A stretch of 33,376 bases of DNA from Pseudonocardiales bacterium (lineage in GTDB: Bacteria > Actinomycetota > Actinomycetes > Mycobacteriales > Pseudonocardiaceae): NCBI GenBank assembly GCA_019243635.1, contig JAFAUB010000079.1, positions 1-33,376 of the forward strand. Direction: 5' to 3'. Below, in pieces: positions 24,619-32,552 of the stretch. The notes beneath the pieces were generated by a model. The model searched no databases. It saw only the letters and a list, made by a program, of their open reading frames with translations, and was not told the origin of the DNA. The first letter of the stretch is position 1; the number at the start of each line of letters is the position of its first letter. Made by a program: the position numbers and the translations under genes.

Positions 24619-27204
24619 ATGAGCGCTGGGAGCAAGCGTCGGTGGCGGGTCGTGATCGGAGTCGCGTTGGCCGCCGGCCTCGCGCTGGGTGGCACCGCGC
24701 TGGCCGTGGGGCTCCGACACGCCGGGCCTGGAGGTGACGGCACGGGGGTGACCCCGATCGGCTATACGGTCACCCCGGCGGGGAGGCAGACGAACCTGGG
24801 TGATCTACCCCTGGGTGCGGTGAGCTCGCCGGACGGCCGGTGGCTGGTGGTCAGCAACGACGGGCAGGGCGCGCAGTCCCTGCAGGTCATCGACACCACC
24901 ACCGCCAAGGTGACCCAGACGCTGTCCTACCCGGCCCCCCAGGCGCTGTTCGTCGGCCTGGCCTTCGCCCAGGACGGCAGGACGCTCTACGCCAGCGGCG
25001 GCGGCAACAACCTCATCCGCCGCTACACGGTCAGTGGCGGCGCGCTCGCCGAAGGCACGCCGATCCCGCTGCCGACCACCACCCCGGCCGGGGCGAAGAT
25101 CAACCCGCTGCCGGCCGGCATCGCGCTCACCCCGGACGGACACCGCCTTCTGGTCGCTGACCAGCAGGCTGACGCGCTGTCGGTGGTGGACCTGGCGACC
25201 GGTGCGGTGCACACCACCGCCGCCGGGCACCGTCCCTACGCCGTGGTGGCCTCGGCCGATGGGCACAATGCCTATGTCACCGACCAGGGCGCCGACACCG
25301 TCTCGGTGTTCGATCTCACCGGCCCCGAGCCGGCCCAGCAGAAGACGATCACCGTCGGTACGCACCCCAACAAGGCGGTGGTCTCCGCCGACGGGCGCAC
25401 CCTGTACGTGGCCGACGGTGACTCCGATGAGGTCAGTGTGGTCGACACCGCGACCGCGGCGGTGACCCGCGTCATCAGCCTCGCCCCCTACCGGGGTGCG
25501 CAGGTCGGCAGCAACCCCGATGCGCTGGCGCTGTCCGGGGACGGGCGCACGCTCTACGTCGCCAACGCGGGCAACAACGACATCGCCGTCGTCGAGCCGG
25601 CGTCGGGACGTGTCAAGGGTCTGATCCCGACCGGCTGGTACCCCACCGCGCTGGTCACCACCGACCGGGCGCTGTTCGTCACCAACGGCAAGGGCCTGGG
25701 CGCCGGTCCCAACAACGGGCCAGGCCACCCCAACCCGTACGACCCCAAGACTCCCACCCCCGACCAGTACGCCGGCTCGATGATGGTCGGCACGCTGTCC
25801 ACCGTGGCGATCCCCGCCAGGGACGACCAGCTGGAGAAGTGGACCGGGCAGGTCGCCCGCAACGACGGGTTCGGCTCCCACGGCGAGGTCCGCGCCCAGG
25901 GGAGGAGCTCGGCCATCGTGCCGGGCACTGCCGGGCAGCGCAGCCCGATCCAGCACGTGATCTACGTGGTGAAGGAGAACCGGACCTACGACCAGGTCTT
26001 CGGCAGCCTGGGCAAGGGCGACGGTGACCCCACGCTGAACCTGTTCGGCCCGGAGTCCGCGCCCAACGCCCGCACCCTGGAAAGCAACTATGTCACCCTG
26101 GACAACTTCTACGCTGACGCCGAGGTCAGCGCCCAGGGCTGGAACTGGGCCGTCGCGGCCGACTCCAACCCCTACTCCGAGCAGGTCTGGCCCGCCAACT
26201 ACTCCTCTCGGGGCGCGCCCTACCCCTCGGAGAGCGGCGACCCGGCGACCGCCCCGAACCGCGACCCGGCCCAGGCCTACATCTGGGACCGGCTGGCCGC
26301 GGCCAAGATCTCCTTCCGGAACTACGGCTTCTACGTCACCACCCAGCCCGACGGCAGCTCCCAGGCCACCGACCCGGTGCTCGACGCCCACACCGACCAC
26401 GCCTTCCGCGGCTTCGACCTGTCCTGCCCGGACAGCCCGAACAGCTTCACCCCGCGCAAAGCCACCTGCGGCCCGGCCCGGTTCACCGAGTGGAAAAAGG
26501 AGTTCGACGGCTACGTCACGGGCGACAACCTGCCCACCGTCGAACTGGTTCGCCTGCCCAACGACCACAACGCGGGCACCAGGCTCGGCGCGCCGACCCC
26601 CCGGGCCTACACCGCCGACAACGACTGGGCCCTGGGCCGGCTCGTCGACGCCGTCTCCCACTCGAAGTACTGGGCCACCACCGCCATCTTCGTCACCGAG
26701 GACGACGCCCAGGACGGCCCCGACCACATCGACGCCCACCGCACCGTGGCCGAGGTGATCAGCCCCTACACCCACACCGGGCGGGTCGACTCCACCTTCT
26801 ACAGCACCGCCTCCATGCTGCGCACCATCGAGCTCATCGTCGGGCTCCGGCCACTGACCCAGTTCGACGCCTACGCCACCCCCATGCTCGCCGCCTTCAC
26901 CACCAGGCCCGACTCCACCCCCTACACCGCGACCAGACCCACCCAGAACCTCCAGGAGACCAACCCGGTCAACGCCCCGCTGGCCGCCCAGTCCCAAGCC
27001 CAGGACCTGACCAAGGAAGACCAGATCGACATGCAACAGTTCAACCAGGCCACCTGGGCCAGCGTGAAGGGCGCCGACACCCCCATGCCCGCCCCCCAGC
27101 ACCACGTGTTCCCCGCTCCGCCGGACGAACACGCCGCGACGACGCCGACCCCACCCGGCGCTGCCGCGCAGGGCTCAGCCACCGGCGACGGTGACGGTCA
27201 CTGA
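24619..27204 (+). CDS. YVTN beta-propeller / phosphoesterase fusion protein, exported
   Basis: An 861-aa bifunctional protein. The ATG at 24619 gives a clean N-terminal signal/anchor (R-R-W-R-V-V-I-G then an Ala/Leu-rich stretch to about residue 32). Residues about 70-400 hold at least six YVTN-type propeller blades, each with a D-G-R-T-L-Y-V-A type strand and a V-S-V-V-D turn. Residues about 440-780 are a PF04185 phosphoesterase: I-Q-H-V-I-Y-V-V-K-E-N-R-T-Y-D-Q-V-F-G near 445-460, D-N-F-Y-A-D-A-E-V-S, F-V-T-E-D-D-A-Q-D-G-P-D-H-I-D-A-H. The tail is Pro/Ala-rich. The architecture matches proteins named bifunctional YncE family/alkaline phosphatase family. Long open frames on the opposite strand here are shadows. 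Confidence 0.9.
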   Translation: MSAGSKRRWRVVIGVALAAGLALGGTALAVGLRHAGPGGDGTGVTPIGYTVTPAGRQTNLGDLPLGAVSSPDGRWLVVSNDGQGAQSLQVIDTTTAKVTQTLSYPAPQALFVGLAFAQDGRTLYASGGGNNLIRRYTVSGGALAEGTPIPLPTTTPAGAKINPLPAGIALTPDGHRLLVADQQADALSVVDLATGAVHTTAAGHRPYAVVASADGHNAYVTDQGADTVSVFDLTGPEPAQQKTITVGTHPNKAVVSADGRTLYVADGDSDEVSVVDTATAAVTRVISLAPYRGAQVGSNPDALALSGDGRTLYVANAGNNDIAVVEPASGRVKGLIPTGWYPTALVTTDRALFVTNGKGLGAGPNNGPGHPNPYDPKTPTPDQYAGSMMVGTLSTVAIPARDDQLEKWTGQVARNDGFGSHGEVRAQGRSSAIVPGTAGQRSPIQHVIYVVKENRTYDQVFGSLGKGDGDPTLNLFGPESAPNARTLESNYVTLDNFYADAEVSAQGWNWAVAADSNPYSEQVWPANYSSRGAPYPSESGDPATAPNRDPAQAYIWDRLAAAKISFRNYGFYVTTQPDGSSQATDPVLDAHTDHAFRGFDLSCPDSPNSFTPRKATCGPARFTEWKKEFDGYVTGDNLPTVELVRLPNDHNAGTRLGAPTPRAYTADNDWALGRLVDAVSHSKYWATTAIFVTEDDAQDGPDHIDAHRTVAEVISPYTHTGRVDSTFYSTASMLRTIELIVGLRPLTQFDAYATPMLAAFTTRPDSTPYTATRPTQNLQETNPVNAPLAAQSQAQDLTKEDQIDMQQFNQATWASVKGADTPMPAPQHHVFPAPPDEHAATTPTPPGAAAQGSATGDGDGH

Positions 27205-27251
27205 CCCCCACGCCGCGGCTCACACCGAGGATCATCAGGCGCATCGGGTAA

Positions 27252-27390
27252 GCCCGTTGGTTTCCCGTGCCACCCCGCCGCTGGGTAGTCGAACGCGCAT
27301 TCTCATGGGACACTCGCTACCGACGCACCGTCCGCGACTGCGAACGGTTACCACAACACCACAGAACAGTGATCCACGTCACCTTGGATG
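27252..27390 (+). pseudogene. IS5-type transposase remnant (C-terminal end)
   Basis: The frame reads P-P-R-R-W-V-V-E-R-A-F-S-W-D-T-R-Y-R-R-T-V-R-D-C-E-R-L-P, split here by hyphens. It matches the conserved end of IS5-family DDE transposases, including the catalytic Glu of R-R-W-V-V-E-R. Upstream there is a stop and nothing of the DD part of the active site. Only a fragment survives, directly upstream of the tyrosinase operon. Confidence 0.75.
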
Positions 27391-27444
27391 GTAAGGTGGT
27401 CGAAGGTCCAGTTCTGGATGAGCGGTCCCGAAGGAGGATATCCG

Positions 27445-28239
27445 ATGTCCACGGGTGGGGCCGGTTCCGGTGGAGCTGGTGTCGGTGGTCTCAGGCTGCG
27501 TAAGAACGTCAACAACCTGGGCTCGGACGAGCTTGCGGCGTTCCGTCAGGCCGTCAACAGCATGATGCAGGTAGGTGACAACCGGGGTTACAACTTTCAG
27601 GCCGGCATTCACGGCGTTCCCCAGTTCGCTTGCAGGCATAACGTGGAGCTGTGGCTGGCGTGGCACCGCGCGTACCTCTATTTCTTCGAGCTGTTCCTTG
27701 AGGACCAGGGCGCGGGAGTGACGCTGCCCTGGTGGGACTGGACGTCGAACAGCTCGCACACCGACGGCCTGCCGTCGGCCTACACCGATGCCGTCGGTCC
27801 TGGTGGGAGCCCGAACCCGCTGCTCAAGGCGCAGATCCAGGTGATGAACCCGCAGCCGGGATGGCCGGCCGAAACATCCCGCAACCCCGATGACCCGGCC
27901 AACCTGCCGACCGTCGACGATGTGAACACCATCCTCGCCTTAACGAGCTGGGCGGATTTCTGGCGTCAGTCGGTCCAACCCCACAACCAGGTCCACGGAT
28001 GGGTGGGGGGGACGATGGGTGTTGTCCCCTGGTCCGCCTATGACCCGGTGTTCTGGGCACACCACTGCATGGTGGATCGGCTCTGGTACCTATGGCAGGT
28101 ACAGAACCCCAACGGGGGTCCCGACCCGATGACACTGGGTAAGCCGCTCCCGCCGTTCAATGTCACCGTCGGTGATGTTATGGATATCCACCGGCTCGGC
28201 TACGAGTATGCGTCGAGCGAGATCGTGATTCAGGGGTGA
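27445..28239 (+). CDS. Tyrosinase / polyphenol oxidase, catalytic domain only
   Basis: Type 3 dicopper oxidase, 264 aa: hydroxylation of monophenols and oxidation of diphenols to quinones. The ATG at 27445 has AAGGAGG 8 nt upstream. CuA ligands are His56, His65 and His74 (W-H-R-A-Y-L-Y-F-F-E). CuB ligands are His180, His184 (P-H-N-Q-V-H-G) and His206 in D-P-V-F-W-A-H-H. Cys63 precedes His65 as C-x-H, the arrangement that forms a Cys-His thioether in fungal tyrosinases and that Streptomyces MelC2 lacks. No signal peptide. The protein ends right after the CuB domain, and the C-terminal domain is encoded by the next gene. Confidence 0.9.
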   Translation: MSTGGAGSGGAGVGGLRLRKNVNNLGSDELAAFRQAVNSMMQVGDNRGYNFQAGIHGVPQFACRHNVELWLAWHRAYLYFFELFLEDQGAGVTLPWWDWTSNSSHTDGLPSAYTDAVGPGGSPNPLLKAQIQVMNPQPGWPAETSRNPDDPANLPTVDDVNTILALTSWADFWRQSVQPHNQVHGWVGGTMGVVPWSAYDPVFWAHHCMVDRLWYLWQVQNPNGGPDPMTLGKPLPPFNVTVGDVMDIHRLGYEYASSEIVIQG

Positions 28240-28246
28240 GCTGACG

Positions 28247-28717
28247 ATGAGCCCAAAGCTGGTAAGCCAGCCGGTGCACGTCGATCTCGGCGGGCTCGAC
28301 AATCGATACAAGCGGGCGGATCTGCATCTGTACGGGATCGACCACTCCGGGCCTTCCTATGAAGGACGGGTGTTCTTGAACCATCCTGACGCTGACGAGA
28401 ACACCGCGCTCACCCCCGAGTCGGGGTACGCCGGCTCGTTCTACGTGTTCGGGCACGGCGGCTGTTATGGTGACGAGAGCCATTGCGAGGTCCCGGAGAA
28501 ACGGCGGCCGTACGACCTGAGAACCCCTCACGCGCTGCTCCCCGAGGAACATCACGTCATCATCACCGACAGTCTGCGCCGCATCGAGCAGGCGGGTGCG
28601 ACCGAGCTGACCGTCACCGTGGTCCCCATCGTGCGCGACGCGCCGGCCTACATTCCCGCAGACATGGTGCGCGACCCGTTGAAGGTCGAGCGTGTATCGA
28701 TCGTCACCTACGACTAG
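28247..28717 (+). CDS. Stand-alone tyrosinase C-terminal (lid-like) domain protein
   Basis: A 156-aa beta-rich protein encoded 7 bp after the tyrosinase gene, with GGGGTGAG upstream. Y-E-G-R-V-F-L-N-H-P, G-Y-A-G-S-F-Y-V-F-G-H-G-G and V-T-V-V-P-I-V resemble the beta-sandwich C-terminal domain that covers the active site in plant and fungal polyphenol oxidases (Y/F-A-G-S-F ... and an R-V-F-x-N strand). It also has a short C-Y-G-D-E-S-H-C segment that could bind copper. It is not related to the MelC1 caddie of Streptomyces. Probable roles are folding partner, copper delivery or active-site lid of its neighbour; this is inference. Confidence 0.7.
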   Translation: MSPKLVSQPVHVDLGGLDNRYKRADLHLYGIDHSGPSYEGRVFLNHPDADENTALTPESGYAGSFYVFGHGGCYGDESHCEVPEKRRPYDLRTPHALLPEEHHVIITDSLRRIEQAGATELTVTVVPIVRDAPAYIPADMVRDPLKVERVSIVTYD

Positions 28718-28783
28718 CGACCAATGCATCGCGCGGTGGCCCGTGACGAGCCCGAACTGACACCCCACGCACCTCCAGTACAT

Positions 28784-28828
28784 GCGGGTTCCCGATGACG
28801 CGCGTCTCGCGCGTCATCGGGAACCCGC
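28784..28828. terminator. Bidirectional terminator, 21-bp perfect stem
   Basis: 28784-28804 pairs exactly with 28808-28828 around a TCT loop. It lies 67 bp after the tyrosinase unit and 62 bp beyond the last stop of the convergent small-membrane-protein operon, so it should end both transcripts. Confidence 0.88.
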
Positions 28829-28890
28829 TTCCACGGGGGTCGGAGGGCGCGACTCTTCGGTGGTGTGGATGCCGGCAACGACAGCCCTCG

Positions 28891-29130
28891 TTACCTGCGG
28901 CCGAGCACGGCCCGCAAGGCGTCGTTCACCCCGGCGAGGTCACTGTTGATCTCCCCGATGATCGATCCGACCGGCTCGGTCTTGTCGGCGACCACGTGGA
29001 GGCCGGTGGTGACTGCGCGGAGCCTGGCGTCGACACGCCGGAGAACGAGGGCGATACTGATCAGGTAGGCAGCGAGCACCAGCACGGTGAGCCCTGCGCC
29101 GACGATGGTGAATATAGCGGCTACTGGCAT
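28891..29130 (-). CDS. Small single-span membrane protein (fifth of five)
   Basis: 79 aa; the ATG at 29130 has GAGGAG upstream. An N-terminal TM helix at about 5-30 (I-F-T-I-V-G-A-G-L-T-V-L-V-L-A-A-Y-L) is followed by a cytoplasmic helical part with T-E-P-V-G-S-I-I-G-E-I-N-S-D-L. I recall similar short proteins in other actinobacteria but no function. Starts 13 bp after the fourth gene of the set. Confidence 0.65.
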   Translation of the reverse strand: MPVAAIFTIVGAGLTVLVLAAYLISIALVLRRVDARLRAVTTGLHVVADKTEPVGSIIGEINSDLAGVNDALRAVLGRR

Positions 29131-29143
29131 GACAATTCGCTCC

Positions 29144-29392
29144 TCACAGGATGCGGGCAACCGCCTTCACATAGCGGGTGAGGCCGGCCCCCACCCGTCT
29201 CACGGCGTCACGGGTGGACCTCAGCTGTTTGATATCGTCGACTGCGACGACGAGACCCCCAGCCTGATCATGAATGGTGTCGATGCGCTTCCCGACGTCG
29301 AGGGCGGAACTCGCCAAGCGCTGCAGGAGCACCACCACGACGGGTATGATCAGGAAGAAGAAGATCGCGTTTCCGATCCACCACAGTGCCAT
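29144..29392 (-). CDS. Small single-span membrane protein (fourth of five)
   Basis: 82 aa; the ATG has AGGAGG 7 nt upstream. TM helix at about 5-26 (W-I-G-N-A-I-F-F-F-L-I-I-P-V-V-V-V-L-L), then an amphipathic Val/Asp/Arg-rich helix (V-A-V-D-D-I-K-Q-L-R-S-T-R-D-A-V). Function unknown. 15 bp from the third gene. Confidence 0.65.
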   Translation of the reverse strand: MALWWIGNAIFFFLIIPVVVVLLQRLASSALDVGKRIDTIHDQAGGLVVAVDDIKQLRSTRDAVRRVGAGLTRYVKAVARIL

Positions 29393-29407
29393 TCGTCGCC
29401 TCCTCGT

Positions 29408-29773
29408 CTACCCGCGCCCTATCGCGGGGTCCTGAGCCACCGCAGGTCGCCAACCCGTTCCGGAGGTCGGGGCGGCCTGCGTCTGGTGTGGGATCCGGGC
29501 CTGCCTCTGCTGCGCAGGCAGCGACTCGGCCTTCTCCGCGATCGCCGGCAGCATGCCCGCGATCGCGTTCAGCTTCCGGTTCAGGATCGCGGCGCCGGCG
29601 CCGACCAGAAACACGTCCCCTTGGATCGACCCGATGACCACCCCACTCACCCGTTGGAGGGTGTCGGCGAGCGAGCGCAGCCGGCGAGTGATCAATATGA
29701 CGAACAGCGCCAACACGACCACCAGGGCCACGATCTCGACGACGGTGAGGACAACCAGCAGTCCCGTGCTCAT
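29408..29773 (-). CDS. Small single-span membrane protein (third of five)
   Basis: 121 aa. TM helix at about 4-28 (L-L-V-V-L-T-V-V-E-I-V-A-L-V-V-V-L-A-L-F-V-I-L-I, read with hyphens), then a soluble helix (R-S-L-A-D-T-L-Q-R-V) and a Pro/Gln/Thr-rich tail. The ATG overlaps the previous stop (TGATG), so translation is coupled. Function unknown. Confidence 0.65.
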   Translation of the reverse strand: MSTGLLVVLTVVEIVALVVVLALFVILITRRLRSLADTLQRVSGVVIGSIQGDVFLVGAGAAILNRKLNAIAGMLPAIAEKAESLPAQQRQARIPHQTQAAPTSGTGWRPAVAQDPAIGRG

Positions 29774-30045
29774 CACGCCCCCACCCCCAGAAGCTGAGCG
29801 TGGCGGCGCGCTTCGTCCGCGACCTCGTCCAGGCTGTCCGCGACAGTGAGCGCGACCTTGATGTTGGCCGTGTTGCCGGCGACCCCCCGCGCCGCGTCCT
29901 CCACTCGCTGCACGCCGGCTTCGATGGAGCCGACGAAGGAGAGGAGCAGGCTGAGAAGCGCGATCACGGCAACTATCACGACCACCCCGACAACCAGTAT
30001 GATCTGCCAGAATGTGATTTCCTCGGCGGCGAGAGCTAAGACCAT
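29773..30045 (-). CDS. Small single-span membrane protein (second of five)
   Basis: 90 aa. A short N-terminus precedes a TM helix at about 13-39 (I-I-L-V-V-G-V-V-V-I-V-A-V-I-A-L-L-S-L-L-L-S-F-V), and a heptad-like cytoplasmic helix follows (S-I-E-A-G-V-Q-R-V-E-D-A-A-R-G-V). ATG 2 bp after the first gene's stop. Function unknown. Confidence 0.65.
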   Translation of the reverse strand: MVLALAAEEITFWQIILVVGVVVIVAVIALLSLLLSFVGSIEAGVQRVEDAARGVAGNTANIKVALTVADSLDEVADEARRHAQLLGVGA

Positions 30046-30047
30046 CG

Positions 30048-30311
30048 TTACCCCCCCAATGCTTGTCGAGCGGACCGAGCGCCCCGGAGGATGCTCTGGA
30101 GTGTCTCGTTCGTGCGGTGCAGCTCCGTGAGCGGCTGCGTGGTCGACCGTGTCGCCTCGAGCTCGCGAACCACTGCGCGCGCCCGCGAGTTGATCCGCGC
30201 TGCAAGCACCAGGAGCACGCTTACGACGACCACCACAACCACCACGACCACCAACCCGATGATCAGGCCCACCCACCAGCCACCGAGGTTCGGCTCCCCA
30301 AACTCATTCAA
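30048..30311 (-). CDS. Small single-span membrane protein (first of five)
   Basis: 87 aa. TTG at 30311 is chosen because GGAGG lies 5 nt upstream. The TM helix contains an uninterrupted run of ten Val encoded by a GTG/GTC/GTT tract (30219-30252 region), then a heptad-like helix with R-A-V-V-R-E-L-E-A-T-R-S. First gene of the five; an AT-rich segment at 30370-30410 is the likely promoter. Confidence 0.65.
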   Translation of the reverse strand: MNEFGEPNLGGWWVGLIIGLVVVVVVVVVVSVLLVLAARINSRARAVVRELEATRSTTQPLTELHRTNETLQSILRGARSARQALGG

Positions 30312-30622
30312 TGCTACCTCCAACCCCGCGAGGAATGTTCTGGCACTCGATCAGACTCGGAACGCGACCGTTTCACTATTGGGTTCGTAATCAGAGTTTA
30401 CACTCGATCGCGAGCTGAGGGAAGTGGCAGTATGAGAGGGACTGCCAATTTGAAAGATGTAACTTCTGAGACGGGGGAGGCGCCTGTGACTGTTGTGACA
30501 ATAAATATGTCGCCGAACCGGTGGGCCGGGGTGAGCAGCCGGTGCGGCAGCTGGCGAACGGGCGCGGGCCGAGGCCAGCGGGTTCAGTTCTGCGGTAGGT
30601 TCCTGGACTGGAGAGGCCTGCC
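30312..30622. promoter_or_regulatory. Divergent promoter region, about 310 bp
   Basis: Intergenic space between the five small membrane genes (minus) and the oxidoreductase gene (plus). An AT-rich patch at about 30370-30410 (TCACTATTGGGTTCG, AATCAGAGTTTACACTC) is unlike the surrounding GC-rich DNA and probably holds the minus-strand promoter. No operator or gene is recognised. Confidence 0.45.
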
Positions 30623-31669
30623 ATGGAGAAACCAATCAAGATCGCCGTTGCCGGGAGTGGCTACGGGAGGAAGGTCGCCCTGCCCGTCTACGCCGAGCTG
30701 GCGGAGTTCGAGCCCGTGGCGGTGTGGTCGCGGCGGCCGGAGCGGGCCCGGCAACTGGCCGAGGAGACCGGTGTGGGGCTCGGTACCGGCGATTTCGACG
30801 AGCTGCTGTCGGTGCCGGGGCTGGAGGCGGTGCACGTCGCCACCCCCGTGGCGACGCATGTCCGGTTTGCCGTCGCCGCCGCCGAGCGGGGGCTGCATGT
30901 GATGTGCGAGAAGCCCCTGGCCGACAACCTCGAGGGTGCTCGCCGCATCGTGGCGGCCATCCGGTCGGCCGGCGTGGCCGGTCTGGTCGACTACGAGCTG
31001 CGGATGAAGGAGACCCGCCGGCAGGTCATCGAGCGCGCGCGCGAGATAGTGGGACGACCACGAATGGCGTCGGTCTCGCTGGTCCAGTCCGACCACGCCG
31101 ACCCCGACTCACGTCCTTACACCTGGGCGCATGACGCTCGACTCGGGGGTGGACGGCTCCAGGGATACGGGGTGCATGACCTCGACCTTCTGCTGGAGGT
31201 ATTCCCCGCTGTTGACGCCGTGGCCGCCGCCACCGATGTCGGCGTGCCCGTCCGCAGGGCGGATGACGGCGAGCTGCGGCGCGTGACGGCCGAGGACGCC
31301 TACGCGCTGCTCCTGCGGTTCCGCGGCGGGGGGCTCGGGATGGTGAGCCTCGTGGCCACCGCCCGACACGGGCGCAGCGACGTCATCGAGATCCATGGTG
31401 ATGAGGGGACGGTAAGGCTCGACGGCGATCGGCGCGTCTGGTGGGGACGCGCCGGTGAGGAGCTCCAGAGTGAGGGCCCGCTTAACGAGAGTTCGACCGA
31501 GGCCTTCAAGCGGGTGGCCCGCAACTTCTGGGCGGTGGTCCGTGAGGGGGCCGCGCCCGAGCCTTCGCTCCAGGAGGGGTTGCGGGTGCAGGCGGTCTTC
31601 GACGCCGTTCGCACGGCCGACATCGAGCGCCGCTGGGTACAGCCCGAGCCCGTCACCTCCTACCCCTGA
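30623..31669 (+). CDS. Gfo/Idh/MocA family oxidoreductase
   Basis: NAD(P)-dependent sugar/inositol-type dehydrogenase, 348 aa. The ATG at 30623 has GGAGAGG upstream. Rossmann G-S-G-Y-G near residues 11-15, the E-K-P signature at 96-98, and the C-terminal substrate domain with W-A-H-D-A-R-L-G-G-G-R-L-Q-G-Y-G-V-H-D-L-D-L-L are present, giving the catalytic His/Asp. The triosephosphate isomerase-like gene follows 54 bp later in the same direction and could be co-transcribed. Substrate unknown. Confidence 0.88.
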   Translation: MEKPIKIAVAGSGYGRKVALPVYAELAEFEPVAVWSRRPERARQLAEETGVGLGTGDFDELLSVPGLEAVHVATPVATHVRFAVAAAERGLHVMCEKPLADNLEGARRIVAAIRSAGVAGLVDYELRMKETRRQVIERAREIVGRPRMASVSLVQSDHADPDSRPYTWAHDARLGGGRLQGYGVHDLDLLLEVFPAVDAVAAATDVGVPVRRADDGELRRVTAEDAYALLLRFRGGGLGMVSLVATARHGRSDVIEIHGDEGTVRLDGDRRVWWGRAGEELQSEGPLNESSTEAFKRVARNFWAVVREGAAPEPSLQEGLRVQAVFDAVRTADIERRWVQPEPVTSYP

Positions 31670-31723
31670 CGGCGTGCGGGCCCATGCGAGCGATGGTCCC
31701 CGGACGTGGGCTGGGGGACGGCC

Positions 31724-32467
31724 GTGAGGTACCTGCTCGCCAACTGGAAGATGCACACCACCGTCGACCAGGCGATGGCCCTGGTCCAGGCGATACAGGA
31801 GGGCCTTCGGGAGCGGGCCGCTCGAGGGCGGCAGCTGCCCGGCGTCATCGTCTGCCCCCCGTTCGTGTCGTTGATGCCCTTGCGGGCCGTGGTCGACGAG
31901 CGGCTGGTGCGCCTCGGTGCGCAGAACTGCCACTGGAAGAAGGAAGGCCCCCATACCGGGGAGATCTCACCGATGATGCTGACCGGCCTGGCAGAGTACG
32001 TGTTGGTCGGGCACAGGGAGCGGCGGGCCGCCGGCGAGTCCGACGAGCAGATCGCCAGAAAGGTGGCGGCGGCCGCTGAGGTGGGCCTCACCCCCATCCT
32101 CTTCGTCGGCGAGGACGAGCCCGGAGCCGTTGCCCACGCGCAGACCGAGCACCAGTTGAGACAGGGGATCTCCCGCATCGACCTCGGCCGGCAGGCCGTG
32201 CTCGTCGTGTACGAGCCCGCCTGGGCCATCGGCGCTGACCGTGCGGCCGAGGCCGGGTACGTCCGGGAGATGGTCACAGACCTCAAGGACTTGCTGCGCC
32301 GACTCGGGGCGAGCGACCCGGAGGTCATCTACGGCGGAGCGGTGACGAAGGAGAACATCGAGCAGTTCGCCCGGCTCGACGTGCTCGACGGCGTGGGCGC
32401 CACCCGCGCCGGCCTCGATGCCCAAGGGTTCCTGGCGATGACCGACCGGGTGGCTGGCTCCGGCTGA
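31724..32467 (+). CDS. Triosephosphate isomerase family protein (divergent)
   Basis: TIM-barrel isomerase, 247 aa. GTG at 31724 (V-R-Y-L-L-A-N-W-K-M-H) aligns with the family N-terminus and has a GGGGGA-type site upstream. Catalytic set: Asn7, Lys9, His97 and Glu164 in Y-E-P-A-W-A-I-G. The active-site His block reads G-H-R-E-R-R instead of the usual G-H-S-E-R-R, and the T-G-E-I-S block has H before it. Full housekeeping TpiA proteins rarely vary there. It could interconvert glyceraldehyde 3-phosphate/dihydroxyacetone phosphate or, like TpiA2-type isomerases, a tetrulose phosphate. Its neighbour is a sugar dehydrogenase. Confidence 0.85.
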   Translation: MRYLLANWKMHTTVDQAMALVQAIQEGLRERAARGRQLPGVIVCPPFVSLMPLRAVVDERLVRLGAQNCHWKKEGPHTGEISPMMLTGLAEYVLVGHRERRAAGESDEQIARKVAAAAEVGLTPILFVGEDEPGAVAHAQTEHQLRQGISRIDLGRQAVLVVYEPAWAIGADRAAEAGYVREMVTDLKDLLRRLGASDPEVIYGGAVTKENIEQFARLDVLDGVGATRAGLDAQGFLAMTDRVAGSG

Positions 32468-32472
32468 CCCCG

Positions 32473-32501
32473 ACAGCGGCGCCGGCCCGCCGGCGCGCTG
32501 T
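32473..32501. terminator. Imperfect GC-rich hairpin after the isomerase gene
   Basis: ACAGCGGCGCCGG pairs with CCGGCGCGCTGT with one bulged base and a short loop, just after the isomerase stop. A second 7-bp stem (32521-32527 with 32534-32540) lies just upstream of the pyrophosphatase gene. Confidence 0.5.
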
Positions 32502-32552
32502 CCAACACCCCCACGAGGTTCCCCGACGCCACCGTCGGGGTAACTCATCGGA

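Noticed and set aside
24805..27132. A 775-codon open frame on the minus strand
   Set aside because: It is Gly/Val-rich, has no motif, and mirrors the high-GC coding frame of the propeller/phosphoesterase protein, whose domains are clear.
30219..30252. Short CCA/ACC-rich tract as a possible repeat array or CRISPR
   Set aside because: It is only the codons for the ten-Val helix; no spacers or repeat units.
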